Below, piece after piece: positions 19,120 through 34,395 of a DNA stretch of 64,000 nucleotides. Every line of letters begins with the position of its first letter. Position 1 is the stretch's first letter. The DNA is from Priestia koreensis (lineage in GTDB: Bacteria; Bacillota; Bacilli; Bacillales; Bacillaceae_H): assembly GCF_001274935.1 (NCBI RefSeq), contig NZ_LILC01000032.1, forward strand, positions 1 through 64,000, written 5' to 3'. Below the pieces are notes generated by a model. That model did no database searches, had not been told where the DNA came from, and was given only the letters and a program-made list of their open reading frames with translations. The translations under genes and the position numbers were made by a program.

Positions 19120-21798
19120 TTAGGCTTTTTTTCTTGTTAAAAGTGAACCCGCTAGTAAAAAAGTTGGGATGCTCGCTAGTCCGACAATGACCATCCAGTC
19201 TCTTGGAACGATCGGAATCGTGTGGAATATCGGTTGAAGCGGCGGATAATAAATAACGACTAGCATGAGTAGAACAGATGAAATAACAGCTCCAACTAAA
19301 TAAAGATTCTGGAACGGATTACGATCAAACACTGATTTTTCACTACGACAGTCGAACACGTGGATCAGCTGTGCAAGCACAAGCGTCGCAAACGCAACCG
19401 TCTGGGCATACGCTAAATTGTCAGGATTGTTTTTATAAATAACCATAAAGGCAATTAAGGTCATCGCCCCAATTAAGAAGCCACGGCTTACAACCTTCCA
19501 TCCTAGTCCTCTAGCAAATACGCCTTCTTTCGGGTGACGCGGTTTCCGTCTCATTACATCATCTTCAGGCTGATCAAGCCCTAGAGCCATTGCCGGAAGT
19601 CCGTCTGTAACAAGGTTCACCCACAGTATTTGAATAGGGATCAGAGGAAGCGGAAGCCCTAAAATCATCGCAAACAGCATCACGAGTATTTCCCCTACGT
19701 TTGATGCTAGCAGGTAGCGAATAAATTTACGAATATTTTCATAGATGTTTCGCCCTTCTTTAATAGCAGACTTAATGGTCGCAAAGTTATCATCAAGCAA
19801 CACAAGTGCAGACGCTTCCTTCGCAACATCCGTTCCCGTAATTCCCATGGAGATTCCAATATCCGCTGCTTTAATTGCAGGCGCATCGTTTACTCCGTCT
19901 CCCGTCATCGCTACGATATGGCCTTTTGCTTGGAGAGCTTTGACGATTTTCAACTTATGTTCTGGTGATACGCGAGCATATACGTACACATCATCAACAA
20001 CGTTCTCAAGCTCTTCTTGACTCATTTTTGATAACGCTGCACCGTCTAGTACTTTACCGCCCATTTTTAAAATGCCAAGCTGGGTAGCGATCGCCTTTGC
20101 GGTAATAACGTGGTCACCGGTAATCATGACGGTTTTAATGCCGGCATCCCGACATTCTCTTACCGCTTGCTTCACTTCTGGACGAGGTGGATCAATCATT
20201 CCTTGAAGTCCAATAAACGTTAGCCCTTGCTCCATCTCCTGCTCGTTTCCAATCTGCTCATGTACCTCTAGCGGACGGTAAGCAATCGCAATATTTCGAA
20301 GCGCCTGACCTGCTAGGTGATCAATGGCCGCTTGAATTTCATTTTCAATGGATGATGATAGTGGCGCAATTTTTTGATCCCAAAGAGCTTTTGTGCTTTT
20401 CGTTAACAGCACATCTGGTGCTCCTTTTGTGATCACATAGCGCTTTCCTTCGTGATCCTCTACTACAACACTCATCATCTTTCGTGTGGAATCAAACGGA
20501 TATTCTTCTACTATTTTATACTGCTTGTGCGCATTATCTCGTCCAAGCCCTGCTTTCATGGCAGCAACTAAAAGGGCAGCTTCTGTCGGATCACCGTCAA
20601 TCACGTAGTCATCCTCATTCTTCATAACGCTCGTACCGTTGCATAATAGCCCAAATAAAAGGAGCTGATGTAATGCTTTATGCTTTGCCGGCTGCACTTC
20701 TTGTTCATTCAAGTAAAAGCTTCCTTCAGGGCGATACCCTGTTCCAGAAACGGTCCACGTCGTCTTATTTGACCAAATGTGTGTAACCGTCATTTTATTT
20801 TGCGTCATCGTTCCGGTTTTGTCAGAGCAGATTACGGACGCACAGCCTAACGTTTCGACCGCCGGTAGCTTACGAACGATGGAGCGTTGCTTGATCATTC
20901 GCTGAACGCCAAGCGATAGCGCAACCGTTACGATGGCAGGAAGACCTTCTGGAATCGCAGCAACAGCTAGTGAAACACCTGCTAGGAACATGTTGTAGAG
21001 ATTATGACCTTGAAGAACGCCAATTCCTACTACAAGCATCGTTAAAATTAATGCCACAACGATTAAGATTTTACCTAGTTGTTCGAGGCGGCGCTGTAAT
21101 GGTGTCACCATCACCTCTGCTGTTTGCAGTAGGTTCGCGATTTGTCCCATTGCGGTGTTCATCCCCGTGCCTACAACGATTCCAATGCCGCTCCCTCTTG
21201 TAATGAGCGTCCCCATAAAGCCCATATTTTCTTGATCACCAAGCGGCACTTCTTCACCCAAAATTGCATCTGTACGCTTTGTTACAGGAAGTGACTCACC
21301 TGTCAGGGCAGATTCTTCAATTTCGAGACCCTTTGCTTCTATAATTCGCACATCGGCACCAATGCGGTCACCGCTCGTGAATTTAATGACGTCGCCTAAG
21401 ACGAGTTCACGTGACGGAACTTTTCGCCATTCCCCTTCACGCAGTACCATCACCTGAGGGGCAGAGAGTTCTTTGAGCGCACTCAGTGACTTTTCAGCGC
21501 GTCTTTCTTGAAAGAAACCGAGGAAACTGTTTATAATCACAATTGCAATAATGGCAATCGCATCAATATATTCTCCCAACAACCCAGAAATGAGCGTTGC
21601 TGCTAGAAGGACGATTACCATAAAATCTTTAAATTGCTCTAAAAATGCTAGGATTGCCGATTTCTTCTCGCCCTCTTGAAGCTCGTTAAAACCATGTTCT
21701 TTTTGCTTTTCTACGACTTGCTTTTCCGTTAAACCTTCTGCTTTATTTGCATGTGTCACTTGCAAAACAGCTTTTTCACTCAGCTCATACCACTTCAT
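19120..21798 (-). CDS. yloB: calcium-transporting P-type ATPase (YloB)
   Basis: This 892-residue P2A-type ATPase resembles eukaryotic SERCA. It shows TGES near residue 167, the ion-site PEGLPA near residue 284, the phosphorylation site CSDKTGTMTQN near residue 325, KGAP near residue 460, TGDGVNDAPA near residue 635, and M5/M6 ion ligands ASNVGE and NLVTDG. Where SERCA has a glutamate in M8 (E908), this protein reads LVLAQLIH. In B. subtilis yloB is expressed during sporulation. It is divergent from rqcH. Confidence 0.93.
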   Translation of the reverse strand: MKWYELSEKAVLQVTHANKAEGLTEKQVVEKQKEHGFNELQEGEKKSAILAFLEQFKDFMVIVLLAATLISGLLGEYIDAIAIIAIVIINSFLGFFQERRAEKSLSALKELSAPQVMVLREGEWRKVPSRELVLGDVIKFTSGDRIGADVRIIEAKGLEIEESALTGESLPVTKRTDAILGEEVPLGDQENMGFMGTLITRGSGIGIVVGTGMNTAMGQIANLLQTAEVMVTPLQRRLEQLGKILIVVALILTMLVVGIGVLQGHNLYNMFLAGVSLAVAAIPEGLPAIVTVALSLGVQRMIKQRSIVRKLPAVETLGCASVICSDKTGTMTQNKMTVTHIWSNKTTWTVSGTGYRPEGSFYLNEQEVQPAKHKALHQLLLFGLLCNGTSVMKNEDDYVIDGDPTEAALLVAAMKAGLGRDNAHKQYKIVEEYPFDSTRKMMSVVVEDHEGKRYVITKGAPDVLLTKSTKALWDQKIAPLSSSIENEIQAAIDHLAGQALRNIAIAYRPLEVHEQIGNEQEMEQGLTFIGLQGMIDPPRPEVKQAVRECRDAGIKTVMITGDHVITAKAIATQLGILKMGGKVLDGAALSKMSQEELENVVDDVYVYARVSPEHKLKIVKALQAKGHIVAMTGDGVNDAPAIKAADIGISMGITGTDVAKEASALVLLDDNFATIKSAIKEGRNIYENIRKFIRYLLASNVGEILVMLFAMILGLPLPLIPIQILWVNLVTDGLPAMALGLDQPEDDVMRRKPRHPKEGVFARGLGWKVVSRGFLIGAMTLIAFMVIYKNNPDNLAYAQTVAFATLVLAQLIHVFDCRSEKSVFDRNPFQNLYLVGAVISSVLLMLVVIYYPPLQPIFHTIPIVPRDWMVIVGLASIPTFLLAGSLLTRKKA

Positions 21799-22001
21799 TC
21801 CATTCCTTCACACCCTTTTGTTATGAAATCGAACAGCTTGTTTTGTTCTTGTACTGTATGCTTATTCAGACTCGTCCTAAAACATGCTATACTTTTAACA
21901 ATGCTCGTTCGAAAAACAAGAAAGAGCGTACTGAAGGTCTGAAGAAGTAAGGCTTGCTTTTCCTTTCGCTTCAAGCGCATACTGTGTTTATTGTTTAACG
22001 C

Positions 22002-22031
22002 ACGATCACGTTATACATCACAAATGATCGT
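22002..22031. promoter_or_regulatory. inverted repeat in rqcH upstream region
   Basis: A perfect 7-bp inverted repeat, ACGATCA at 22002-22008 and TGATCGT at 22025-22031, brackets TATACA, which could be the -10 of rqcH (with TTGTTT 15 bp upstream, slightly short spacing). The rest of the 295-bp yloB-rqcH gap shows nothing else I can name. Confidence 0.3.
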
Positions 22032-22093
22032 TCCGTTTCAATCATGTTTACTAAAATACATTCACGTTTATTAGATAGAAGGAAGTGAAGAAA

Positions 22094-23800
22094 ATGTCAT
22101 TCGACGGTATTTTTACATATGCCATTACAAAAGAATTACAAGATGAACTCGTAAGCGCACGAATCTCAAAAATTTATCAGCCATTTTCAAACGAGCTTGT
22201 GCTCCAAATCAGAGGACGAAATGGAAATAAGCGCCTGCTTTTATCCGCTCACCCAAGCTATGCGCGCATTCATTTCACAAATGAAGCGTATGAAAACCCA
22301 TCAGAACCACCAATGTTTTGTATGCTGCTTCGCAAGCACCTAGAAGGTAGTATTATTGAAAACGTCTACCAGCCGGGCTTGGAGCGCATGATTGTTATTG
22401 AAGCAAAGAGCCGAAATGAAATTGGCGACATTACCCATAAGAAGCTAATCATTGAAATTATGGGCCGACATAGCAACATCATCCTTGTCGATAAGGACCG
22501 TGAGACGATTATTGACAGCATTAAGCACATTTCGATGGCCGTTAACCGTCATCGTACGATTTTACCTGGTCAGCTCTACGTTGAACCTCCTGCACAGGAA
22601 AAGATCAATCCATTTGATGCTACAGAAGAAACGATTCTTCAGCAGCTCGATTTTTATGGAGGAAAACTTCACGAACAAATCGTTCAACGTTTTGAAGGGA
22701 TCTCGCCCCTCTTAGCTAAAGAGATTGTTCATCGCGCTGGGCTTGCTAATCGTTCAACGCTTCCGAAAACGTTTGTAGATGTTTTCAACGAAATTAAAGA
22801 AGATCGTTTTGTACCGAACTTAACGACAGTAGATGGGAAAGATTACTTCTACGTGCTCTCTCTCTCACACCTTGACGGAGAGGCAAAGACATACGAAGAC
22901 ATTAGCACGCTTCTAGACCGCTTTTATTATAGAAAAGCAGAACGTGACCGTGTAAAACAACAGGCGAATGATTTGCTTCAATTCATCCGAAGCGAACGAA
23001 ATAAAAATGAAAAGAAAATTAAAAAGCTTGAGCGAACGCTAAAGAGCGCTGAAGAAGCGGATCAATTGCAGCTTCAAGGGGAGCTATTAACCGCTCACAT
23101 GCATATGTTCAAACAAGGAGACAAATCGGTTGAGGTTGTAAATTACTATGATGAAAATGGGGCTACCATTACCATTGAGTTAGATCCACAAAAATCACCG
23201 TCTAGAAATGCTCAAAGCTACTTCTCGAAATATCAAAAGGCGAAAAATTCCGTAGAAGTAGTAAAAGAACAAATCGCTAAAGCGGAAACAGAAATCTCAT
23301 ATTTCGATTCCATTATGCAACAAATGGAGTCTGCTTCTCACAAGGATATTTCTGAAATTCGCGAAGAGCTGATGGAAGAAGGCTATTTAAAAAATCGACG
23401 CGGCAAGCAAAAACAGAAAAAACCGCAAAAACCAACGCTTGAACAGTACATCGCAAGCGATGGCACAGAAATACTTGTCGGAAAAAACAACAAGCAAAAC
23501 GAATACCTAACAAATCGTGTGGCGGCTCGTGATGATGTCTGGTTCCATACAAAAGATATACCAGGATCACACGTTGTTATTAGGTCGACTTCACCATCTG
23601 ATGACACGATTCTAGAAGCTGCAAAGCTTGCTGCGTATTTTAGTAAGGCAAAGCTTTCAAGTTCTGTACCGGTGGACTTCACAAAAATTCGCCATGTAAA
23701 AAAACCAAGCGGATCAAAGCCTGGCTTTGTGATTTATGACAATCAGCAAACCGTCTTTGTAACGCCTGATGAAGAATTAGTATTAAAGCTTCGAAAATAA
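22094..23800 (+). CDS. rqcH: ribosome quality-control protein RqcH (YloA)
   Basis: This 568-residue NEMF/Tae2 family protein binds stalled 50S subunits and recruits tRNA-Ala to add poly-alanine degradation tails. An N-terminal NFACT-N domain, HhH region, coiled coil (about 285-325, [14 protein letters not shown]) and C-terminal NFACT-R domain ([14 protein letters not shown]) are visible. Residues 97-98 are Glu-Arg, where B. subtilis has the essential Asp-Arg. The start is the ATG at 22094, with AGAAGGAAG upstream. It is the only long plus-strand gene. Older names are yloA and fbpA. Confidence 0.94.
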   Translation: MSFDGIFTYAITKELQDELVSARISKIYQPFSNELVLQIRGRNGNKRLLLSAHPSYARIHFTNEAYENPSEPPMFCMLLRKHLEGSIIENVYQPGLERMIVIEAKSRNEIGDITHKKLIIEIMGRHSNIILVDKDRETIIDSIKHISMAVNRHRTILPGQLYVEPPAQEKINPFDATEETILQQLDFYGGKLHEQIVQRFEGISPLLAKEIVHRAGLANRSTLPKTFVDVFNEIKEDRFVPNLTTVDGKDYFYVLSLSHLDGEAKTYEDISTLLDRFYYRKAERDRVKQQANDLLQFIRSERNKNEKKIKKLERTLKSAEEADQLQLQGELLTAHMHMFKQGDKSVEVVNYYDENGATITIELDPQKSPSRNAQSYFSKYQKAKNSVEVVKEQIAKAETEISYFDSIMQQMESASHKDISEIREELMEEGYLKNRRGKQKQKKPQKPTLEQYIASDGTEILVGKNNKQNEYLTNRVAARDDVWFHTKDIPGSHVVIRSTSPSDDTILEAAKLAAYFSKAKLSSSVPVDFTKIRHVKKPSGSKPGFVIYDNQQTVFVTPDEELVLKLRK

Positions 23801-23802
23801 CC

Positions 23803-23832
23803 AAAAGGCTCTGGAATGCTCCAGAGCCTTTT
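23803..23832. terminator. rqcH terminator
   Basis: The 12-bp stem AAAAGGCTCTGG / CCAGAGCCTTTT has a 6-nt loop and starts 2 nt after the rqcH stop. The stem is identical to that at 24732-24761; only the first loop base differs. The A/T arms suggest bidirectional action, so it may also end the minus-strand lipoprotein transcript. Confidence 0.88.
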
Positions 23833-23945
23833 ACAATGGAACAGAAAACTAACCAATTCCTCAAGCTTTACTGTTAGCACCTAGGTCTATTAAAAGCCTC
23901 TATCTAAAGTTCATTCTTACTCGCATTCATTTTAAATAGCTGGTT

Positions 23946-24488
23946 TTATTTATTTGGAATAGAAAGCTTTTTCCCTTGAGAATACGCAACCATTTGAAAA
24001 TTTCGTTCATTTTTTTGCCTTTCTAATTCTTTTTGAGTGTAACGAATGGAATATACAGTACCAAACCGAACACTATACAAATAGCCGTTTTCTCGTTTTT
24101 CTTCTAGCATTAATCTCGTAACTAGTTGTATAGGAACCTCTCGTCTTTTCATTTGGGGGTCGTCTTCAATCTCAAATTCAAACGACCTTACCTCTTTGGG
24201 TGAAAGTTTTTTATCAGTATATAATAAAATTTTATACTCAACGGCCCTCATTAGTTTATGATCCACGTGATCACGATAAGACACTATTTGACTATTGATA
24301 GATTTTACTATAAATGGTGACGTGCGATTGTTGCTTTCATTCTTTGTTTTCATTTCATTGCCCTCTAGACGGTCTTCATTTCTTTTCTTCTGACCTTCTT
24401 TTAGGTTTTCGCTAACAGATGAATTCGTATTCACACATCCCACTAAAGTAACAGTCACCAAGATTAACAAGGCTAACACTTTTCTCAT
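23946..24488 (-). CDS. predicted lipoprotein of unknown function
   Basis: This 180-residue protein has an N-terminal signal (MRKVLALLILVTVTLVGC) ending in the lipobox LVGC, so the mature protein would be lipid-anchored at Cys18 outside the membrane. A charged, Asn/Glu-rich linker (about 20-60) precedes a compact domain (about 60-180). I recognise no domain. A GGGGG ribosome site precedes the ATG at 24488. It lies between convergent rqcH and upstream pyrE, where B. subtilis has the cysH operon. A/T-richer codon use than its neighbours hints at a recently acquired or fast-evolving gene. Confidence 0.75.
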   Translation of the reverse strand: MRKVLALLILVTVTLVGCVNTNSSVSENLKEGQKKRNEDRLEGNEMKTKNESNNRTSPFIVKSINSQIVSYRDHVDHKLMRAVEYKILLYTDKKLSPKEVRSFEFEIEDDPQMKRREVPIQLVTRLMLEEKRENGYLYSVRFGTVYSIRYTQKELERQKNERNFQMVAYSQGKKLSIPNK

Positions 24489-24617
24489 TTTATACCCCCA
24501 AAATTAATAACTCTTTTTCATTAGTAATTACACAGAAAGAAATAATAACCTCCGAAAACTAACTAAAATATTACCAAAACGTACTCATTCAGATCAGAAA
24601 TAAAAGAGGCGACCCAC

Positions 24618-24731
24618 ATGAGGATACGTCTTTTAACAAGATTAGTATGTCTATCTCACTGCTTCAAAATGCTGGTTCCAGGTGTATTTTTTAAGTCTAG
24701 TAAACCATTTAAATACTTCCTGTCCATATAA
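24618..24731 (+). CDS. possible small ORF, 37 codons
   Basis: An ATG at 24618 with GAGG 8 nt upstream opens a 37-codon frame (starts MRIRLLTRLVCL, ends FKYFLSI). The stop abuts the hairpin at 24732-24761. The product is basic and hydrophobic. I do not recognise it and it could be chance. Nothing else is seen in the 24489-24762 gap apart from this and the terminator. Confidence 0.25.
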   Translation: MRIRLLTRLVCLSHCFKMLVPGVFFKSSKPFKYFLSI

Positions 24732-24761
24732 AAAAGGCTCTGGTATGCTCCAGAGCCTTTT
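24732..24761. terminator. pyr operon terminator
   Basis: The 12-bp stem AAAAGGCTCTGG / CCAGAGCCTTTT has a 6-nt loop, followed by a T-run on the minus strand. It lies directly after the pyrE stop and closes the pyr operon. Its stem is identical to the rqcH terminator 930 bp away. Confidence 0.9.
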
Positions 24762-24762
24762 C

Positions 24763-25394
24763 TTATGATAAAACAAGCCAGCTTTCAGATGACGGATCCT
24801 CACGCCATTTTAATAACTTTTCCAAGTCTGCTTCTTCAATGGTTCCTTTTTCAACCGCGACCTGAACAAGAGTCGAGTAATCTGTTAAGGAGTACGAGAT
24901 TAGTCCTTCTTTTTTAAACAACTCCCGTGCTGCTTCCATTTCGTATGTAAAAATTGAGACGACGCCTAGTACGTCACAGCCTTGTTCTTTTAGGGCATTT
25001 ACGGCCGTCATGACGCTACCGCCTGTGGAAATTAAATCTTCCACCACGACAACGCGCTGTCCTTTTTCCACTTTTCCTTCAATTTGATTCCCGCGACCGT
25101 GCCCTTTTGCTTTGCTGCGCACGTAGCACATTGGTAGCTCTAACCCTTCACTAATCCATGCGGCATGGGGAATGCCAGCTGTTGCAGTACCAGCAATCAC
25201 TTCAACATTGTTAAAGTACGTTTTAATAAGATGCTGTAATCCTTTTGCGATTTCTTTTCGTACGTGTGGATACGACAAAGTCAGTCTGTTGTCACAATAA
25301 ATCGGTGATTTGATTCCTGATGCCCATGTAAATGGGTTATTTGGCTCCAAGCATACGGCTTCAATAGTAATTAAATGCTGTGCAATTTCTTTTT

Positions 25395-25398
<4 letters not shown>
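24763..25398 (-). CDS. pyrE: orotate phosphoribosyltransferase
   Basis: This 211-residue enzyme joins orotate and PRPP to form OMP. The PRPP-binding motif [14 protein letters not shown] is near residue 118; [16 protein letters not shown] near residue 24 is the N-terminal substrate region. The start is the ATG at 25398, overlapping the pyrF stop by 4 nt (ATGA), rather than the upstream 25416. It is the last gene of the pyr operon, followed directly by a terminator. Confidence 0.96.
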
Positions 25399-27793
<2,395 letters not shown>

Positions 27794-27797
<4 letters not shown>

Positions 27798-30700
27798 GAA
27801 TACGTCACCTCACGCGTTTTCACCGCTTGGCGCATCGGCTGTGTATTAAACCCTACTGTTTCTAGGACGCGTAAGATGGCATTAGCTGTATCAAGTGACG
27901 TTAAGCATGGAATGCCGTTTTCGACGGATTCTCGGCGAATTTTAAAGCCATCGCGCGCTGGCTGCTTTCCTTTTGTAAGGGTGTTAATGACAAGCTGTGC
28001 CTCGCCCGTACGAATCACATCCACAAGCGTATTTTCTTCACTGCCAATTTTGTTGACGATTTTCGCTTTAATGCCTGCCTGAGCAAAGAACGAAGCAGTG
28101 CCTTCTGTCGCTAAAATTTGATAGCCAATGTTATAAAAGCGCTTCGCAATTTCTAATGCCTCTTCTTTATCTTTATCCGCAACCGTCATGAGAACAGATC
28201 CGTATGTTTTAATCGACATTCCTGACGCGATTAACCCCTTGTAAAGAGCCTTTTCATACGTCGTATCTTGCCCCATGACTTCACCAGTTGATTTCATTTC
28301 TGGTCCAAGCGTAATGTCGACGCGACGTAATTTCGCAAACGAGAAGACCGGTACCTTTACGTACACCCCTTCTTCTTCTGGATGAATGCCTATTTCATAG
28401 CCTGCGTCTTTTAACGTTTGACCAAGCATCGCTTTTGTTGCGAGGTTTGCCATTGGGATACGCGTAATTTTACTTAAAAACGGTACCGTACGGCTTGAGC
28501 GCGGATTCACCTCTAGTACGTAAATCTCATTTTTTGATAGAACAAATTGAATGTTTAACAGTCCGACAATGTTTAAGCCTTTGGCAATTCGAATCGTGTA
28601 ATCAACAATCTTTTGCTTGATTTCCTCTGATAATGTTTGTGCTGGGTACACCGCAATGGAATCGCCTGAGTGAACGCCTGCACGCTCAACGTGTTCCATA
28701 ATTCCAGGAATATAAACCGTTTCTCCGTCTGCAATCGCATCGACTTCAATTTCTTTTCCCGTTAGATAGCGGTCAATGAGTACCGGATGATCTGCGTGCA
28801 CCTTCACCGCATTTTTCATATAATGAAGCAGATCTTCTTTGTGATACACGATTTCCATCGCTCTTCCACCAAGTACGTAAGATGGACGAACGAGTACCGG
28901 ATAGCCAATTTCCTCTGCAATTTCCACGGCCTCTTCAACAGATGTGGCCGTTTTTCCAAGTGGTTGTGGAATGTCTAAACGAGAAAGCACGCGTTCAAAT
29001 TTCTTGCGATCCTCTGCAGCATCTAGGCTTTCAAGTGATGTTCCTAAAATGCGTACACCACGTTTTCCAAGCTCTTCTGCCAAATTAATCGCTGTTTGGC
29101 CACCGAACTGTACGACCACTCCGTACGGCTTTTCAAGATCAATAATATGCATCACATCTTCAATCGTTAGCGGCTCAAAATACAGCTTATCGGAAATACT
29201 AAAGTCTGTTGATACCGTTTCTGGGTTGCTGTTCACGATAATAGCTTCGTAGCCTGCTTGTTTAATAGCCCATACGCTATGAACCGTTGCATAATCAAAC
29301 TCAATTCCTTGCCCAATGCGAATCGGCCCAGATCCTAATACGATCACACTTTTACGATCCGTTACGATTGATTCGTTTTCATCTTCGTACGTTCCGTAAA
29401 AATACGGTGTGGATGATTCAAATTCTGCTGCACACGTATCCACCGTTTTATACACAGGGACAATGTGATTCTCTTTACGCAGCTCATAAAGCTCCTGCTC
29501 CGACATGCCCCAAAGCTCGGCAATTTTCGGATCTGAGAATCCTGCTCTCTTCGCTTTTTGAAGTAGAGATAAGTCTCCCTTGCTCTCTTTTAGCGTCATT
29601 TCTAACTGAACTACCTTTTGCAATTTATACAGGAAGAAAAGATCAATCATACTCCACTCATGAATCGTCTCAATTGTCACTCCACGTCTGAGCGCTTCTG
29701 ATACGTAGAAGATGCGCTCATCACCAGCATTACGAATTCTTTTTTCAAGCAGGACGTTGTCAATTTCGTCTGCATCCTTTAATTCTAGATGACAAAGTCC
29801 TGTTTCAAGTGAACGTACGGCTTTTAACAGTGATTCTTCAAACGTACGACCGATCGCCATTACTTCTCCTGTGGCTTTCATTTGTGTGCCAAGATTACGC
29901 TTCGCTGATTCGAACTTATCAAACGGGAAGCGTGGAATTTTGGATACGACATAATCAAGTGCTGGCTCAAAGCACGCATATGTTTTTCCTGTTACAGGAT
30001 TAATCATCTCGTCTAGCGTTAACCCGACCGCAATTTTCGCCGCAAGCTTCGCAATTGGATATCCTGTTGCTTTAGATGCAAGCGCTGATGAGCGACTTAC
30101 GCGTGGATTTACTTCAATAATAAAGTACTGAAAGCTATCTGGATCAAGCGCAAGCTGTACGTTACATCCACCTTCTATGTGGAGGGCACGAATGATTTTT
30201 AGCGATGCGTTTCGAAGCAGCTGGTACTCACGATCACTAAGCGTCTGACTCGGCGCTACGACAATGGAATCTCCTGTATGAATACCGACAGGATCGATGT
30301 TTTCCATGTTACAAACAACGATGGCATTATCGTTTGAATCGCGCATCACTTCATATTCAACCTCTTTGAATCCTGCAATGCTCTTTTCTAGTAAACATTG
30401 TGTAACCGGGCTATTTTTAAGACCGCTTGATACGATTTCAATGAGTTCTTTTTCATTGTGACAGATTCCTCCGCCCGTTCCTCCTAGCGTGTAAGCAGGT
30501 CTGACGATAACCGGATAATCCACTTGATCGACAAAGGAGTAGGCTTCCTCTAGCGTATGAATGATCTCACTCGCTGGAACAGGTTCGTTCAGTTCATTCA
30601 TTAAACTACGAAACAGTTCACGATCCTCCGCTTGCTCAATGGCGCTTAGCTTTGTTCCGAGAATTTCCACGTTCATTTCATCTAGTACACCTGATTTTGA

Positions 30701-31006
30701 TAGCTCAACTGCCATATTTAAACCCGTTTGTCCGCCTAGCGTTGGTAACAGCGCATCAGGTCGCTCTTTGCGAATAATGGATGTTAAGAACTCCAATGTT
30801 AATGGCTCAATGTATACCTTATCTGCGATTTCAGCATCCGTCATAATCGTCGCTGGATTTGAGTTCACGAGGATGACGCGATATCCTTCTTCTTTTAGTG
30901 CTAGACACGCTTGTGTGCCGGCATAATCAAACTCTGCTGCTTGCCCGATGATGATTGGTCCTGATCCGATTACTAAAATAGTTTCAATGTCTACGCGTTT
31001 AGGCAT
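27794..31006 (-). CDS. pyrAB: carbamoyl-phosphate synthase large subunit
   Basis: This 1070-residue enzyme makes carbamoyl phosphate from bicarbonate, ammonia and two ATP. Two homologous ATP-grasp halves are visible: [20 protein letters not shown] near residue 13 and [19 protein letters not shown] near residue 560, each with its own grasp loop ([11 protein letters not shown] and [11 protein letters not shown]). A C-terminal regulatory domain follows. Its start overlaps pyrAA by 16 nt. It is the pyrimidine-specific CPSase in this operon. Confidence 0.97.
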
Positions 31007-32087
31007 GCTTCATTCCCCGCTTTCTTATTTGTTTCCATTAAGTTTACGAACTGATCAAATAGTAGGTTGGCATCGTCTGGTCCTGGTGAAGCTTCTGGAT
31101 GATACTGCACAGTAAAGGCAAGATGGAACTTATGTTTTAACCCTTCTACTGTTCCATCGTTTAGTGCTCGATGCGTAACGACAATATCCGTCCCTGTAAG
31201 TGAAGCCTCTTCTACCGTGTATCCGTGGTTTTGAGACGTGATCATCACTCGGTTATGTTCTAAATCTTTTACTGGATGATTGGAGCCACGATGACCGAAT
31301 CTCATTTTTTCCGTGTTTGCTCCGCACGCTAAGGCAAAAAGCTGGTGTCCCAAACAAATTCCAAACAGCGGAATTTTCCCTAATACACCTTGAATCATTT
31401 GAATTGCTTCAGGTACATCCTTTGGATCCCCAGGTCCGTTACTTAGCATAATGCCATCAGGCTCTAGACGAAGAATTTCTTCCGCCGTTACGTTATGCGG
31501 TACGACGAGTACATCACATTGACGCTTCGTTAATTCACGTAAAATGCCGTGCTTCATTCCAAAATCAACGAGAACAACTTTATTTCCGCGACCTGGACTT
31601 GGATACGCACGCTTTGTTGATACTTGCTGTACTTGGTTTGTCGGTAGAACGGCTGTTTTTAAGCTATGAACCACCTCATCTACGTTCACATCCATACTGC
31701 ACATTTTCCCTTTTAATGTTCCAAATTCACGAATTTTCTTTGTCAGCTTTCTCGTATCGATTTCCGCTAATCCTGGAATGCCCTTCGCTTTTAAAAAGGC
31801 ATCGATGGAAAATTGACTGCGGAAGTTGGACGGAAAATCGCACATTTCCTTCACGATAATCCCGTGTACCGCTGGCTCAATTGATTCAAAATCGTCGCGG
31901 TTCACGCCGTAATTTCCGATAAGTGGATATGTAAACGTAACGATCTGACCACAGTAAGAAGGATCAGATAAAATTTCCTGGTAGCCTGTCATTCCTGTAT
32001 TAAAGACTACTTCACCTGTTTTTTCTTGTTCACTTCCAAATGCTTCTCCTACAAATACTGTGCCATCTTCTAAAATTAGTTGACGTT

Positions 32088-32091
<4 letters not shown>
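30991..32091 (-). CDS. pyrAA: carbamoyl-phosphate synthase small subunit
   Basis: This 366-residue glutaminase subunit supplies ammonia to PyrAB. The class I amidotransferase site [15 protein letters not shown] near residue 242 holds the nucleophilic cysteine; the catalytic histidine and glutamate are in [11 protein letters not shown] near residue 328. The N-terminal domain ([14 protein letters not shown]) is normal. It overlaps pyrC by 4 nt. Confidence 0.97.
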
Positions 32092-34380
<2,289 letters not shown>

Positions 34381-34395
34381 TTTCTTAAAAGGTGC

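Noticed and set aside
21853-21860. Sigma-E-like -10 (CATACAGT) upstream of yloB
   Set aside because: The -10 matches, but no -35 of the right kind lies 13-15 bp upstream; the nearest, GCATGTT, is 20 bp away.
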